A DNA stretch of 64,000 bases from Bacteroidia bacterium (GCA_026391555.1 JAPLEB010000054.1:38094-102093), one strand, 5' to 3'; numbered from the stretch's first letter, positions 18,284 through 28,737 are shown. The notes: a model not told the origin generated them from the sequence alone. Made by a program: numbers and translations.

Positions 18284-19438
18284 ATGAAAAAAACTCTGCT
18301 TATTGTAGTTATTATTCTGGTAGTAATAATCGCACTGCCGGTAATTAACCTGATCCGATGGACTTTTCAATCGAAAAAACCAATGGATATCATATTAATT
18401 GACAAGACCGTGCCAACCCTTGAACGTGAAAAGCACAAGTCATTTAATTGGATACTGACAAATGAAAGATTTGTTAAAAAGGAAAATAAAAGTAGCTATT
18501 CATACAAAAAGGATTATTATGGATTTTCTCCACAACGCCCATTACGCGAGAAACAGTGGGAAAGGAATGATTATCGTCTGACCGATCTAATTAACCTTGC
18601 TGAAAAAAATGATGCTGTTTATTTTGCCGATACTTATGGAGTGTTTTTTAATGACTGGTATAAAGGGATAAACAAAAGCCGTAAATCAAGAAAACTTTAT
18701 GGTGGTCTTAATAATAATGACTTCCTGCTTTTAAAGGAAATGAAGGACAGGAATAAGCTGATTATAATGGAATATAACTCATTTGACTATCCAACAGCAC
18801 AATTTGAATCTGTCAGAACCCAGGAAAAACTTGGAATAACCTTTTCGGGTTGGACAGGAAAATATTTTAGCTCACTTGACACAACCGGCGAAGAATTCCC
18901 GATATGGATGACTACTATGTATAGAAAAGAGTACAAGAAGCCATGGACCTTTACAAAACCCGGTATTGTTTTTATTAAAGACAAAGATATAATTGTACTC
19001 GAAGAAGGGACTCATCTTAAGAATGCAATGCCTCAAATTATAACCGATTCAGCATATTGTGAAAAATACGGGGTTCCTGGTTCAGTGGCTTTTAACAAGT
19101 GGTTCGATGTTATTGACCCTCTTCAAAATAATATTGTATCAAAGTTCAAGATTGAAACAACACCAATTGGTGACACAATGTTGATTGAGAATAACCTGTT
19201 AAATGAATTCCCTGCTGTAGTTCAGGAGCCGGTTTCCCAGAGAATTTATTATTTTTCAGGAGATTTCGCTAATTACAATGTCCCCTTCTGGACATCCAGA
19301 TTTATAGGTGTTGATAAACTTAAAGGTATTCTGTATTCCGATAAACCGGATGATACCAGAAGATTCTTCTGGCTCTATTACAAACCACTTATCAACGGTA
19401 TTTTCAGTGATTACTATAATTCAATGAAAAAAAAATAG
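18284..19438 (+). CDS. Uncharacterised protein with N-terminal TM anchor
   Basis: 384 aa ORF; MKKTLLIVVIILVVIIALPVINLIRWTF; no family confidently recognised. Confidence 0.75.
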   Translation: MKKTLLIVVIILVVIIALPVINLIRWTFQSKKPMDIILIDKTVPTLEREKHKSFNWILTNERFVKKENKSSYSYKKDYYGFSPQRPLREKQWERNDYRLTDLINLAEKNDAVYFADTYGVFFNDWYKGINKSRKSRKLYGGLNNNDFLLLKEMKDRNKLIIMEYNSFDYPTAQFESVRTQEKLGITFSGWTGKYFSSLDTTGEEFPIWMTTMYRKEYKKPWTFTKPGIVFIKDKDIIVLEEGTHLKNAMPQIITDSAYCEKYGVPGSVAFNKWFDVIDPLQNNIVSKFKIETTPIGDTMLIENNLLNEFPAVVQEPVSQRIYYFSGDFANYNVPFWTSRFIGVDKLKGILYSDKPDDTRRFFWLYYKPLINGIFSDYYNSMKKK

Positions 19439-19461
19439 AAACCTATCAGGTTTCAATTTTT
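19438..19461 (+). terminator. Terminator hairpin
   Basis: GAAACCT ATC AGGTTTC followed by AATTTTT. Confidence 0.6.
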
Positions 19462-19464
19462 GAA

Positions 19465-19490
19465 TAGGGACATGCCATGGCATGTCCCTA
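19465..19490. repeat. 26 bp perfect palindrome TAGGGACATGCCATGGCATGTCCCTA
   Basis: Direct reading. Confidence 0.95.
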
Positions 19491-19530
19491 CTTATTTCCT
19501 GATTATTAATGAGTTTCACGATAAATTAAT

Positions 19531-20301
19531 ATGAAGATTTCAATTATTCAATCCGATATAACCTGGGAAGATAAATCAGTTAACTTAGGTAAACTCGGTG
19601 AACTTATTATCCCACTCTTTAATAATACTGACATCGTCATACTTCCTGAAATGTTCAATACAGGATTTTCAATGAATACTGAACATTTATGTGAATCACC
19701 CGAAGCTGAAACCTTCAACTGGATGAAGAACATCGCTCAAAAAGGGAATTTTGGATTGTGTGGAAGTTACATTGTGAAGGAAAATATCAGCTTCTTTAAC
19801 CGGTGGGTATTTGTTACTCCGGAAAAAGAATGCTGGCACTATGATAAACGACACCTTTTCAGCATGGCCGGTGAGGATAAATTTTTCTCCCCCGGGAAAA
19901 TCCGGTTGATATTCAGTTTCAGAGGCGTAAGGATTAGTCCTTATATCTGTTACGATCTCCGTTTCCCGGTTTGGAGCAGGAATCGAAATGATTACGATCT
20001 CGCGATCTATGCAGCTAACTGGCCTGAAAGCAGGAGAAGTGTCTGGAATACACTTCTTAAAGCAAGAGCCATTGAAAATCAATGCTATGTAGCCGGATCG
20101 AACAGAATAGGTACTGATGGGAACGGTATTAAGTATTGCGGAGATTCGATGATAGTTGATTCCCGCGGCGAGATCATTGCCTCTGCTGGTGTCAATGCAG
20201 AGAGTTCCATTACCAGTGAAGTTTCATTGACTGAATTATCTGATTTCAGAAAAAAATTCCCTGTCCTGAACGATGCTGATAATTTCACTATCGGCGTTTG
20301 A
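19531..20301 (+). CDS. Nitrilase-superfamily amidohydrolase (omega-amidase/YafV-like)
   Basis: ILPEMFNTGFSMN (E), KRHLFSMAGED (K), PYICYDLRFPVWSRN (C) catalytic triad. Confidence 0.88.
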   Translation: MKISIIQSDITWEDKSVNLGKLGELIIPLFNNTDIVILPEMFNTGFSMNTEHLCESPEAETFNWMKNIAQKGNFGLCGSYIVKENISFFNRWVFVTPEKECWHYDKRHLFSMAGEDKFFSPGKIRLIFSFRGVRISPYICYDLRFPVWSRNRNDYDLAIYAANWPESRRSVWNTLLKARAIENQCYVAGSNRIGTDGNGIKYCGDSMIVDSRGEIIASAGVNAESSITSEVSLTELSDFRKKFPVLNDADNFTIGV

Positions 20302-20314
20302 CTTTTACATTTTA

Positions 20315-20356
20315 ACTTTTGTCTTTTTACTTTTGTCTTTTTACTTTTGTCTTTTA
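20315..20356. repeat. Three tandem copies of a 14 bp unit ACTTTTGTCTTTTT
   Basis: acttttgtcttttt acttttgtcttttt acttttgtctttta. Confidence 0.9.
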
Positions 20357-20395
20357 TCTTTAACCCAAATAAACCCACCCCTTGCCCCCCGTTTT

Positions 20396-23326
20396 TTACT
20401 TCTTAAGTGCATTAAACAGAACCACCGCCGGATGTAAAGCAATCCTTCCGGTTCCATCCTTAATATGATGCCTGCAACTTGTCCCTGGTGCAGTAATTAT
20501 GATGCTTTCACCGGAGTTCCTGATTTCAGGGAACAATACAAGCTCTCCTATCTTGTTGGATAAATCATAATGCTCCTTTTCATATCCAAACGACCCGGCC
20601 ATTCCACAGCAGCCAGAGGGAATTTCAGTTACAGAATAATTTACAGGTATTGAGAGCATTTCAATGGTACTTGCTGAAGAAGCAATTGCCTTCTGCTGAC
20701 AATGAGCATGTAAAAGAATTCTGGCCTTTTCTTCCACGAATAAACTACGATCAATTCTTCCCGATCTGAACTCCCTGGCAATAAACTCATCAACCATATA
20801 ACTGTTACCGGCAATCTTTTCTGCTGATCCCTTTAAATCATTTCCTGCCAACTCAGGATATTCATCTCTGAACCCAAGAATTGCAGAGGGCTCAATCCCA
20901 ACCAATGGAAGCTCCTCGCTGATAAGTCCTGACAAAGCCTGAATATTCTTTCTTATTGTCTTCTGTGCTCTTCTTACCAGACCTTTTGAGATGTAGGTCC
21001 TTGCACTGACAGAATGGTCTGCAATAACCACTTTGTAATTCAAGGCAGTAAGCAACCTAATAACAGCTATACCAATTTCAGTATCATTGAAATTTGTGAA
21101 TTCGTCGATAAAAAGGCAAACCGGGCTTTTAGGATTTTCCGGATTAATATCTGAAAGGTTTTTCCTGATCCACTTTTTAAGAGTCGTCCTATATATTAAT
21201 GGTATGGATCTTTTTGAGGCAAACCCGGCAGCTTTTTTCAGAATACCGGCTGTAACATTGTTCTTCAGAAAAAAGTTATAAATGGACGGAGCTACTGAAC
21301 CAATATAGTTAATCACTGATATATAGGCAATTAATCTTGTCCGTAAAGGTATCCCATGCTTGTCGTGCCAATGCTGGAGAAATTCCGATTTGATCTTGGC
21401 AATATCGACACCTGATGGACATTCCGATTTGCAGCCCTTACATGACAGACAGAGATCAAGAACCTCATAAATCTCTTTGTGATCCCAGGGATCACCATCT
21501 TTGCTAAGGAATTCACGTATCACATTCGCCCTTGCCCTTGTACTTTTTTCTTCATCACCTGTCGCCATAAAACCGGGACACATTAGTCCTCCGGTTATTA
21601 TCGATTTCCGGCAGTCTGCCGACCCATTGCACCTTTCTGCTGCTCTTATAATTCCATCACTGGATGAAAAATCAAAAATGGTGTCTATCTCACGTGTGGG
21701 TTTACCCGGGATGTACCTCAGAAAAGTATTCATCTGTAGAGTATTGGTTATCTTTCCCGGGTTTAGAATACTTTCAGGATCCCAGCATTTTTTTACCTCC
21801 TTAAGAAGATTATAGTTATGTTCTCCAAGAACCAGTGGTATAAATTCACCTCTTAACCTCCCGTCTCCATGTTCTCCACTCAACGACCCTCTATATTTCT
21901 TAACCAGACGGGCTGTATCAAGACCTATTTTTCTGAAAAGCTCTACATCCGCAGGATATTTAAGGTTAAGTATCGGCCTGATGTGAAGCTCCCCTGTCCC
22001 AATATGGGCATGAAATACCGAATCTTTGCCATAACCAGCCAACATCTTCTCGATATCGTCAATATAATCTGGTAAATGTTCAACATTAATGGCAGTGTCC
22101 TCAATAAGAGCGACAGGTTTAGAATCTCCTTTCATGTTCGCCAAAACTCCAAGTCCAGCTTTTCTCAAATCCCATACTTTTGATATATCTTTTCCTTTTA
22201 CAATAGGATAGGAGTATCCGTAACCTTCTGACCTAAGATCATTAATCATGTCAGCAGCGATAGTGTCTACTTCTTCCGGTTTGTCTCTGACAAATTCAAC
22301 TATAACGATTGCTCCAGGTCTTCCTTCAAGAAAAAAACGATTATTTCTCTGACTGACATTATCTTCAGTCAGCTCAAGTATCCTGTTATCCATCATCTCA
22401 ACAGCCGAGGGCTTGTATTTTAATGCTATAAGATTAGTTTTGAAGGCGTCATTCCTGTTATTGAGATGAATGCATACAAGTGCTTTATTTACAGGAGGTA
22501 ATGGAACAACATTAAATTTTATTTCAGTAGTAACTGCCAGAGTTCCTTCTGAACCTGCAAGTAACCTGCAGAAATTGAATTTTCTGTTCGATTTTCCATC
22601 AAAAATTTCAGAATCCAGCAGCAGGTCAAGGGCATAACCGGTGTTTCTCCTTGGTATTTTCGGATCGGGATAACCCTCCCTGATACTCTCTTTGTTAAAC
22701 TGATCATCAAGAATCTTTTTAATGTTTCTATAGATTTCTCCTTCAAGATTATTCAGATTGCATTTAGTGTTAAAAGTCTCCTTATCCACCGTACCAAAAA
22801 TTGCCTCACTGCCATCACTTAAAAGAGTTTTTAGTTCTATCGTATGATCTCGTGTCGATCCATAAATAATTGAATGTAAGCCACATGCATTATTACCTAC
22901 CATGCCGCCAAGGTTACATCTGTTTGAAGTTGATGTCTCGGGGCCAAAAAACAGACTATGTTCTTTAAGTTTCAGATTCAGCTCATCAAGAACTACCCCT
23001 GGTTCCGCTTTTACCCACATCTCCTCTTTATTTATCTCAAGTATCTTATTCATATATCTTGAGATATCAACAATTATTCCTGAACTGACTGCCTGGCCCG
23101 CAAGCGAAGTACCTCCTGCCCTGATAGTTACACTGGATTTCTCTTTTGCTGCAAATATTAATATTTTTCTGATGTCTGATAATCCTTTGGGCCACGCAAC
23201 GGCTACAGGTTCCTCTTTATAAACAGAAGCATCGGTGGAATAAATGGTCGTTGTGATCTTGTCGTGTTTAAGGTCACCATCAAGGCTTTTACCTAATGTA
23301 TTTAACCGGGAAAGAAAAGTATCCAT
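20396..23326 (-). CDS. FAD-linked oxidase fused to 4Fe-4S/CCG domains (GlcD-GlpC type; D-lactate/glycolate dehydrogenase-like)
   Basis: VTIRAGGTSLAGQAV, GEHGDGRLRGEF, CLSCKGCKSECPSGVD, CCGMAGSFGYE. Confidence 0.88.
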   Translation of the reverse strand: MDTFLSRLNTLGKSLDGDLKHDKITTTIYSTDASVYKEEPVAVAWPKGLSDIRKILIFAAKEKSSVTIRAGGTSLAGQAVSSGIIVDISRYMNKILEINKEEMWVKAEPGVVLDELNLKLKEHSLFFGPETSTSNRCNLGGMVGNNACGLHSIIYGSTRDHTIELKTLLSDGSEAIFGTVDKETFNTKCNLNNLEGEIYRNIKKILDDQFNKESIREGYPDPKIPRRNTGYALDLLLDSEIFDGKSNRKFNFCRLLAGSEGTLAVTTEIKFNVVPLPPVNKALVCIHLNNRNDAFKTNLIALKYKPSAVEMMDNRILELTEDNVSQRNNRFFLEGRPGAIVIVEFVRDKPEEVDTIAADMINDLRSEGYGYSYPIVKGKDISKVWDLRKAGLGVLANMKGDSKPVALIEDTAINVEHLPDYIDDIEKMLAGYGKDSVFHAHIGTGELHIRPILNLKYPADVELFRKIGLDTARLVKKYRGSLSGEHGDGRLRGEFIPLVLGEHNYNLLKEVKKCWDPESILNPGKITNTLQMNTFLRYIPGKPTREIDTIFDFSSSDGIIRAAERCNGSADCRKSIITGGLMCPGFMATGDEEKSTRARANVIREFLSKDGDPWDHKEIYEVLDLCLSCKGCKSECPSGVDIAKIKSEFLQHWHDKHGIPLRTRLIAYISVINYIGSVAPSIYNFFLKNNVTAGILKKAAGFASKRSIPLIYRTTLKKWIRKNLSDINPENPKSPVCLFIDEFTNFNDTEIGIAVIRLLTALNYKVVIADHSVSARTYISKGLVRRAQKTIRKNIQALSGLISEELPLVGIEPSAILGFRDEYPELAGNDLKGSAEKIAGNSYMVDEFIAREFRSGRIDRSLFVEEKARILLHAHCQQKAIASSASTIEMLSIPVNYSVTEIPSGCCGMAGSFGYEKEHYDLSNKIGELVLFPEIRNSGESIIITAPGTSCRHHIKDGTGRIALHPAVVLFNALKK

Positions 23327-23520
23327 TTCAATATTGCAATTAAGAACCGCTAAATTATGAAAATGATTTAATCATGGTTTGTACAATGACTTTTTAGTAG
23401 GATTATTTTTTGAAAAAGTAATAATACTGATATAAATCATGTATTTCAAAATTGTTAAATCGAACTTTTATTTCGTACATTTATGGGAAATTTTCGAACT
23501 TATTAATATATTGATACACA

Positions 23521-24528
23521 ATGGAATTATTAGATCGTATCAAACTAAATGCCAGGAAACATAATAAGCGTATTGTGCTTCCCGAAGGGTATGAAGAAAG
23601 AACTATTAAGGCAGCGGATATAGCTTTAAAAGAAAAACTGGCTCAAATAATTTTAATTGGAGATCCGGTAGAGATCAATTCACATGCTGCAAGGCTGGGA
23701 TTAAAGAACATTTCAAAAGCAACAATTATCAATCCCAAATCGCATGAAAAAAGGGATCATTATATTGACATGATGGTTGAGATCAGGAAAAGTAAAGGCA
23801 TGACCAGGGAAGAGGCATCAAAACTTATAGAAGACCCACTTTATCTGGGTGTGCTGATGATCAAAAACGGAGATGCAGACGGTGAGGTTTCAGGAGCAGA
23901 TCATGCCACTGGTGACGTCCTTAGACCTGCATTTCATTATGTAAAAACAGCACCCGGGATTTCAGTTGTTTCAGGAGCATTTATTATGATCCTTCCCGAT
24001 AAAGAATTTGGGGAAAACGGTGTTATAATATTTGCCGATGGTGCTGTTCACCCAAATCCAAACGAAAAAGAACTGGCTGAAATAGCTGTTGCATCCGCGC
24101 ACACTGCAAAAGCAATTGCCGGATTTGAACCAAGAATCGCGATGCTTAGTTTTTCAACAAAAGGAAGCGCCAGACATGAATTAGTTGATAAAGTGGTCAA
24201 TGCCACAAGAATAGCAAAAGAGATGGCGCCCGAACTTCAGATAGATGGAGAACTTCAGGTGGATGCAGCTCTTATCGAGGCAATTGGAAAAAGCAAGGCT
24301 CCGGGTAGCCCTATCGCTGGTAAAGCAAATGTCCTTATTTTTCCTGATCTGAATTCGGGTAATATCGCATATAAGCTTGTTCAAAGACTTGCTCATGCTG
24401 AGGCTATTGGCCCGGTTTTGCAGGGCATGGCTGCCCCGATAAATGATCTCTCACGCGGATGTTCAGTAAGCGATATAGTAAGCATGATAGCAATAACAGC
24501 AAATCAGGCTGCCGGAATAAAAAAGTGA
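23521..24528 (+). CDS. pta: Phosphate acetyltransferase
   Basis: RIVLPEGYEERTIKAADI, NGDADGEVSGADHATGDVLRPAF, SFSTKGSARHELVDKVV. Confidence 0.93.
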   Translation: MELLDRIKLNARKHNKRIVLPEGYEERTIKAADIALKEKLAQIILIGDPVEINSHAARLGLKNISKATIINPKSHEKRDHYIDMMVEIRKSKGMTREEASKLIEDPLYLGVLMIKNGDADGEVSGADHATGDVLRPAFHYVKTAPGISVVSGAFIMILPDKEFGENGVIIFADGAVHPNPNEKELAEIAVASAHTAKAIAGFEPRIAMLSFSTKGSARHELVDKVVNATRIAKEMAPELQIDGELQVDAALIEAIGKSKAPGSPIAGKANVLIFPDLNSGNIAYKLVQRLAHAEAIGPVLQGMAAPINDLSRGCSVSDIVSMIAITANQAAGIKK

Positions 24529-24593
24529 TGAATCCCGGTATTAAGGGCACATGTTTCATTTTAAGAAGAAATAGTTACTAATTATGATAAGTT

Positions 24594-25562
24594 ATGTCAG
24601 AAAGTATTGAAAAGCTGGAAGATTATGGATTAGGCAAGGATACCAAACCAAAAACTCTGTTTTCACTCGTCGGAATAGTTGGAGCAGGTTCCGTTGGACA
24701 GAATATTGCACGAATGGTAAGTTCCAAAGGATTGGATGTAATATTTTTGGAGGTTAGTCAACAGAAAGTAGATCAGGCTTATGTGGAACTGGCTAAGGAA
24801 CTTGACCGTATGATTGAACGATGGGGAATGACTAATTCCGAAAAACTGGGAATATTATCACGAATAAAGGGAACAACCGAATATAGTAAATTTAAGGGAT
24901 GTGATATTGTGATTGAAGCAGTCAAGTCCTCAAGCCGGCAAGATAGCCACGATATCCGCATGAAAATCTTAAAAAACATAGAACTCCAGGTTGACAGAGA
25001 TACTATAATAGCTACAAACTCCTCAACACAGGTTATAACTGAGCTTACTGCCGATCTTACCTATAAAGATCGTTGTGTAAGCTTCCATTTTCTTACTCCT
25101 GAAGCTGATGCGAGGGTTGTTGAAATTGTAAAAGGTCTTTATACTTCCCAGGCTGCTTATGAAAATACTATAAAATTTGCTCATTTAATAGGTAAAAAGG
25201 TTATTCCGGTAAAAGAGTCTCCCGGCATAATAAGCACACGTCTTTTTGTTCCATTGATCAATGAAGCATGTGAAATATTGATGGAAGGTGTAGGCAAAAT
25301 GGAGGATATCGATTTAACAATGAAGGTTGGATTTGGTCTACCTCTGGGGCCTTTTGAAATGGCTGATAAAATCGGTTTGGATAAAATACTCAGGTGGTGT
25401 GAAAACCTTTATGATGAATTTGGAGACCTGAAATACAAGTCTTCGCCTCTCCTTAAAAAACTCGTCAGGGCTAACCAATGGGGAAGACGTACCGGCATAG
25501 GATTTTATGAATATGGTAAAGACGGCGTAAAAATTAGTAAAAATAATTTTTTTGAGTACTAA
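24594..25562 (+). CDS. 3-hydroxyacyl-CoA dehydrogenase family protein (HBD-like, atypical active-site context)
   Basis: VGIVGAGSVGQNIARMVSSKGLDV Rossmann motif; HFLTPEADARVVEIVKG; GFGLPLGPFEMADKIGLD. Confidence 0.85.
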   Translation: MSESIEKLEDYGLGKDTKPKTLFSLVGIVGAGSVGQNIARMVSSKGLDVIFLEVSQQKVDQAYVELAKELDRMIERWGMTNSEKLGILSRIKGTTEYSKFKGCDIVIEAVKSSSRQDSHDIRMKILKNIELQVDRDTIIATNSSTQVITELTADLTYKDRCVSFHFLTPEADARVVEIVKGLYTSQAAYENTIKFAHLIGKKVIPVKESPGIISTRLFVPLINEACEILMEGVGKMEDIDLTMKVGFGLPLGPFEMADKIGLDKILRWCENLYDEFGDLKYKSSPLLKKLVRANQWGRRTGIGFYEYGKDGVKISKNNFFEY

Positions 25563-25646
25563 GCTAAAAGAAATTCACCTGCCTTAAGGTTTTAGTAACA
25601 AGGTACATGAGTGTTCTGAAATATTTACATAATAAAATAATTAATA

Positions 25647-26855
25647 ATGAAAATATTAGTTCTTAACTGCGGAAGTTCATCAATAAAATATCAACTTATT
25701 GATATGAATTCCAGTATTGTTCTTGCGAAGGGTATAGTTGAAAAAATAGGATTGAAAGGATCGTTTTTAAAAAATGAGAGATTCGATGGGGATAAGGTAA
25801 AACTTGAGGGAGAGATACTTGACCATCAAAGCGGTATTGAATATATTCTTGGTTTGATGATAAGTAAAAAAAGAGGAGTAATTAAAGGATTGAATGAAAT
25901 AGATGCCATTGGTCACCGCGTTGTTCATGGAGGTGAAACTTTCCATGGAAGTTGCTATCTCGATGATATAACTATTAAAGGAATTGAAGATTGCGCCGAC
26001 CTTGCTCCACTTCATAACCCGGCAAACCTTAAGGGAATTTATGCAATGAAAATGCTGCTCCCTGAAGTGCCACAGGTTGGGGTTTTTGATACCTCTTTTC
26101 ATCAGACTATGCCTGATTATTCATTCATGTATGCCCTGCCTTATTCTTTATATAAAAAATATGGGATTCGTCGTTATGGTTTCCATGGAACAAGTCATAG
26201 TTATGTATCTAAAAGAGCATGCGAAATCTTAAATTTAGATTATAATACTCAAAAAATTATTACCTGCCATTTGGGTAATGGTGCGTCAATTACTGCTATC
26301 AATAAGGGTAAATCAATGGATACATCAATGGGTCTTACACCCGTTGAAGGTCTGATTATGGGTACCAGGTCAGGGGATATTGATGCCGGAGCGCTTACAT
26401 TGATTATGGAAAAGGAAGAAATAGATCATTCTTCCCTGAATACACTGCTAAATAAGCACAGTGGCTTATTGGGAATCTCCGGGATATCATCTGATATGAG
26501 AGAGATTGAATCAGCTGCCGCCAGGGGAGACGAACGCGCTGCTCTTTCAGTTAAAATGTTTGATTATCGTGTAAAAAAATATATCGGAGCGTATGCTGCA
26601 GCAATGGGTGGTGTTCATATAGTGGTTTTTACGGGTGGAATAGGTGAGAATGGTTGGGAAACAAGAGAAAATATTTGCTCCGACCTTGAGTTTCTTGGTA
26701 TTGAGCTTGACAAAAACAAAAATACAGGAGTTCGGAGTAAAGAAACGGTCATCAGTAAGGATGGATCACTTGTTACAGTAATTGTTGTCCCAACAAATGA
26801 AGAGCTTGTTATTGCATCAGATACACGTTATATTGTTGAACATCACACAGTTTAA
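25647..26855 (+). CDS. ackA: Acetate kinase
   Basis: LVLNCGSSSIKYQL, GHRVVHGGE, GFHGTSHSYV, FTGGIGENGWETRE. Confidence 0.96.
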   Translation: MKILVLNCGSSSIKYQLIDMNSSIVLAKGIVEKIGLKGSFLKNERFDGDKVKLEGEILDHQSGIEYILGLMISKKRGVIKGLNEIDAIGHRVVHGGETFHGSCYLDDITIKGIEDCADLAPLHNPANLKGIYAMKMLLPEVPQVGVFDTSFHQTMPDYSFMYALPYSLYKKYGIRRYGFHGTSHSYVSKRACEILNLDYNTQKIITCHLGNGASITAINKGKSMDTSMGLTPVEGLIMGTRSGDIDAGALTLIMEKEEIDHSSLNTLLNKHSGLLGISGISSDMREIESAAARGDERAALSVKMFDYRVKKYIGAYAAAMGGVHIVVFTGGIGENGWETRENICSDLEFLGIELDKNKNTGVRSKETVISKDGSLVTVIVVPTNEELVIASDTRYIVEHHTV

Positions 26856-26880
26856 ACACTAACCTTATAATTACAATTCA

Positions 26881-27783
26881 ATGGTGTTAAAGAACCTTAA
26901 TGACCTGAAAAGTTTAGTTGAAGGAGGACCCAGGAAGAAGCTCGTTCTGGCAGCCGCACAGGATCAACATTCATTGGGCGCTGTTGTCAGAGCATGGAAA
27001 GACAATATTATTGAACCAATATTTATCGGTGATAAAGAGGGAATACAGAATATTTGTGCATCAAATAATTACGATATTACCGGTCTCAGGATAATTCATG
27101 AACCCGACACGGAAATGTCAGTCGAAATGGCCGTTAGGATGGTTAGTAGTAAACAGGCTGATATTCTTATGAAGGGAAAGGTTGGTTCATCAACCCTTCT
27201 TAAATGTGTTCTTAATAAGGAATGGGGATTGAGAACAGGTAATTTGCTCTCCCATTTTGCTCTTTTCGAAGTTGAGACATATCATAAAGTGATCGCTGTT
27301 ACCGATGTGGCCATGAATATTGCTCCAAATTTGCAGGAAAAAATAGCGATTGTGAACAATGCCGTAGCATGTCTTAATAAACTTGGATATTCTATGCCCA
27401 AAGTTGCAGTACTGGGCGCTGTCGAAATGGTCAATGAGAACATGGAAGCTACCCTTCATGCTGCCCTTCTCTCAAAGATGAATCAACGCGACCAGATCAA
27501 AAATTGTATAATAGATGGCCCTCTCGCATTCGATAATGCCGTCAGCCTTGAAAGTGCACAACATAAAGGAATCAGAAGTGAGGTTGCCGGTGATACTGAT
27601 CTTTTACTGATGCCCGACATTGAAGTAGGTAATGTTTTATACAAATCACTTGTTTTCTTTGCAAAAGCAAAAGTTGCTTCTATAATTCTTGGTGCCCTGG
27701 TTCCTATCGTGCTGACATCAAGATCCGATTCAGAACAGGCAAAATTCGATAGCATACTTTTATCAGCGGCAGCCAGTAAATAG
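26881..27783 (+). CDS. ptb: Phosphate butyryltransferase family (copy 1)
   Basis: AAAQDQHSLGAVVRA, ADILMKGKVGSSTLLKCVLNKEWGLR, IDGPLAFDNAVS, SRSDSEQAKFDSI. Confidence 0.85.
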   Translation: MVLKNLNDLKSLVEGGPRKKLVLAAAQDQHSLGAVVRAWKDNIIEPIFIGDKEGIQNICASNNYDITGLRIIHEPDTEMSVEMAVRMVSSKQADILMKGKVGSSTLLKCVLNKEWGLRTGNLLSHFALFEVETYHKVIAVTDVAMNIAPNLQEKIAIVNNAVACLNKLGYSMPKVAVLGAVEMVNENMEATLHAALLSKMNQRDQIKNCIIDGPLAFDNAVSLESAQHKGIRSEVAGDTDLLLMPDIEVGNVLYKSLVFFAKAKVASIILGALVPIVLTSRSDSEQAKFDSILLSAAASK

Positions 27784-27790
27784 CAAAATT

Positions 27791-28693
27791 ATGATTAGAT
27801 CCCTCGACCAGATGGAGGAAAAGGTACTGTCGCTTAATAAAAAGCGCCGGATTGCTGTTGCATGGGCACAGGACACTAATACTATTGTAGCTATTCATAA
27901 GGCTGTCATTAAAGGATTTGCTGAAGCGATAATGATTGGAAAATCAGCCGAAATCATTAATACCTGTAAAACTGAAGGAATTGATGAAAAACTCTTTACC
28001 ATTATTAACGTAGATAATGAGAACAGAGCCTCTTTGGAAGCTGTCAGGTTAGCAAAAAAGGGTGATGCCGATATCGTTATGAAAGGTCTTATAGGAACTG
28101 ATAAGTTTCTCAGGGCAGTAATGGATAAGGAAAATGGTTTGATGCTCCCAAATGCTGTGCTGAGCTATGTGGGCGCCATGGAAATACCGTCCTATCATAA
28201 ACTGCTGTTTATTACTGATCCGGCTGTTATTCCATTTCCTGACCTCGATCAGAAGATTTCCATGGCTGGTTATGCAATCGAGATGGCACGTAAATTTGGA
28301 GTTAAAAAACCTAAAATTGCACTAATTGGCGCTTCTGAAAAAATGAGCCGGCATTTCAAAAATTCTGTCGATTACTCAATAATGTGCAAGATGGCCGATC
28401 GCGGTCAGATAAAAAACTGTATTATGGATGGCCCGCTTGATCTCTTTTTGGCCTGTGATAAAAAAAGTGTCGAAATTAAAGGAGTTGAAACACCCGTTAA
28501 CGGTGATGCTGATATCCTGCTATTCCCTTCGCTGGAATCCTGTAACCCCTTCTATAAGGGACTTATGCTTTTTGCAAAGGGAGAATTAGCCGGACTGATC
28601 AGGGGAACAGAAAAACCTGTTATTGTAATGTCAAGAAGTGAAAGCGAAAAATCCAAGTATTTCTGTATTGCATTATCTTGTTTGATGGTGTAG
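27791..28693 (+). CDS. Phosphate butyryltransferase family (copy 2)
   Basis: AVAWAQDTNTIVAIHKA, ADIVMKGLIGTDKFLRAVMDKENGL, MDGPLDLFLACD, SRSESEKSKYF; tandem paralogue of the preceding CDS. Confidence 0.85.
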   Translation: MIRSLDQMEEKVLSLNKKRRIAVAWAQDTNTIVAIHKAVIKGFAEAIMIGKSAEIINTCKTEGIDEKLFTIINVDNENRASLEAVRLAKKGDADIVMKGLIGTDKFLRAVMDKENGLMLPNAVLSYVGAMEIPSYHKLLFITDPAVIPFPDLDQKISMAGYAIEMARKFGVKKPKIALIGASEKMSRHFKNSVDYSIMCKMADRGQIKNCIMDGPLDLFLACDKKSVEIKGVETPVNGDADILLFPSLESCNPFYKGLMLFAKGELAGLIRGTEKPVIVMSRSESEKSKYFCIALSCLMV

Positions 28694-28737
28694 TTTCATC
28701 TTATCAGGAAAATACAACTTGTAACACCATTTTACTT

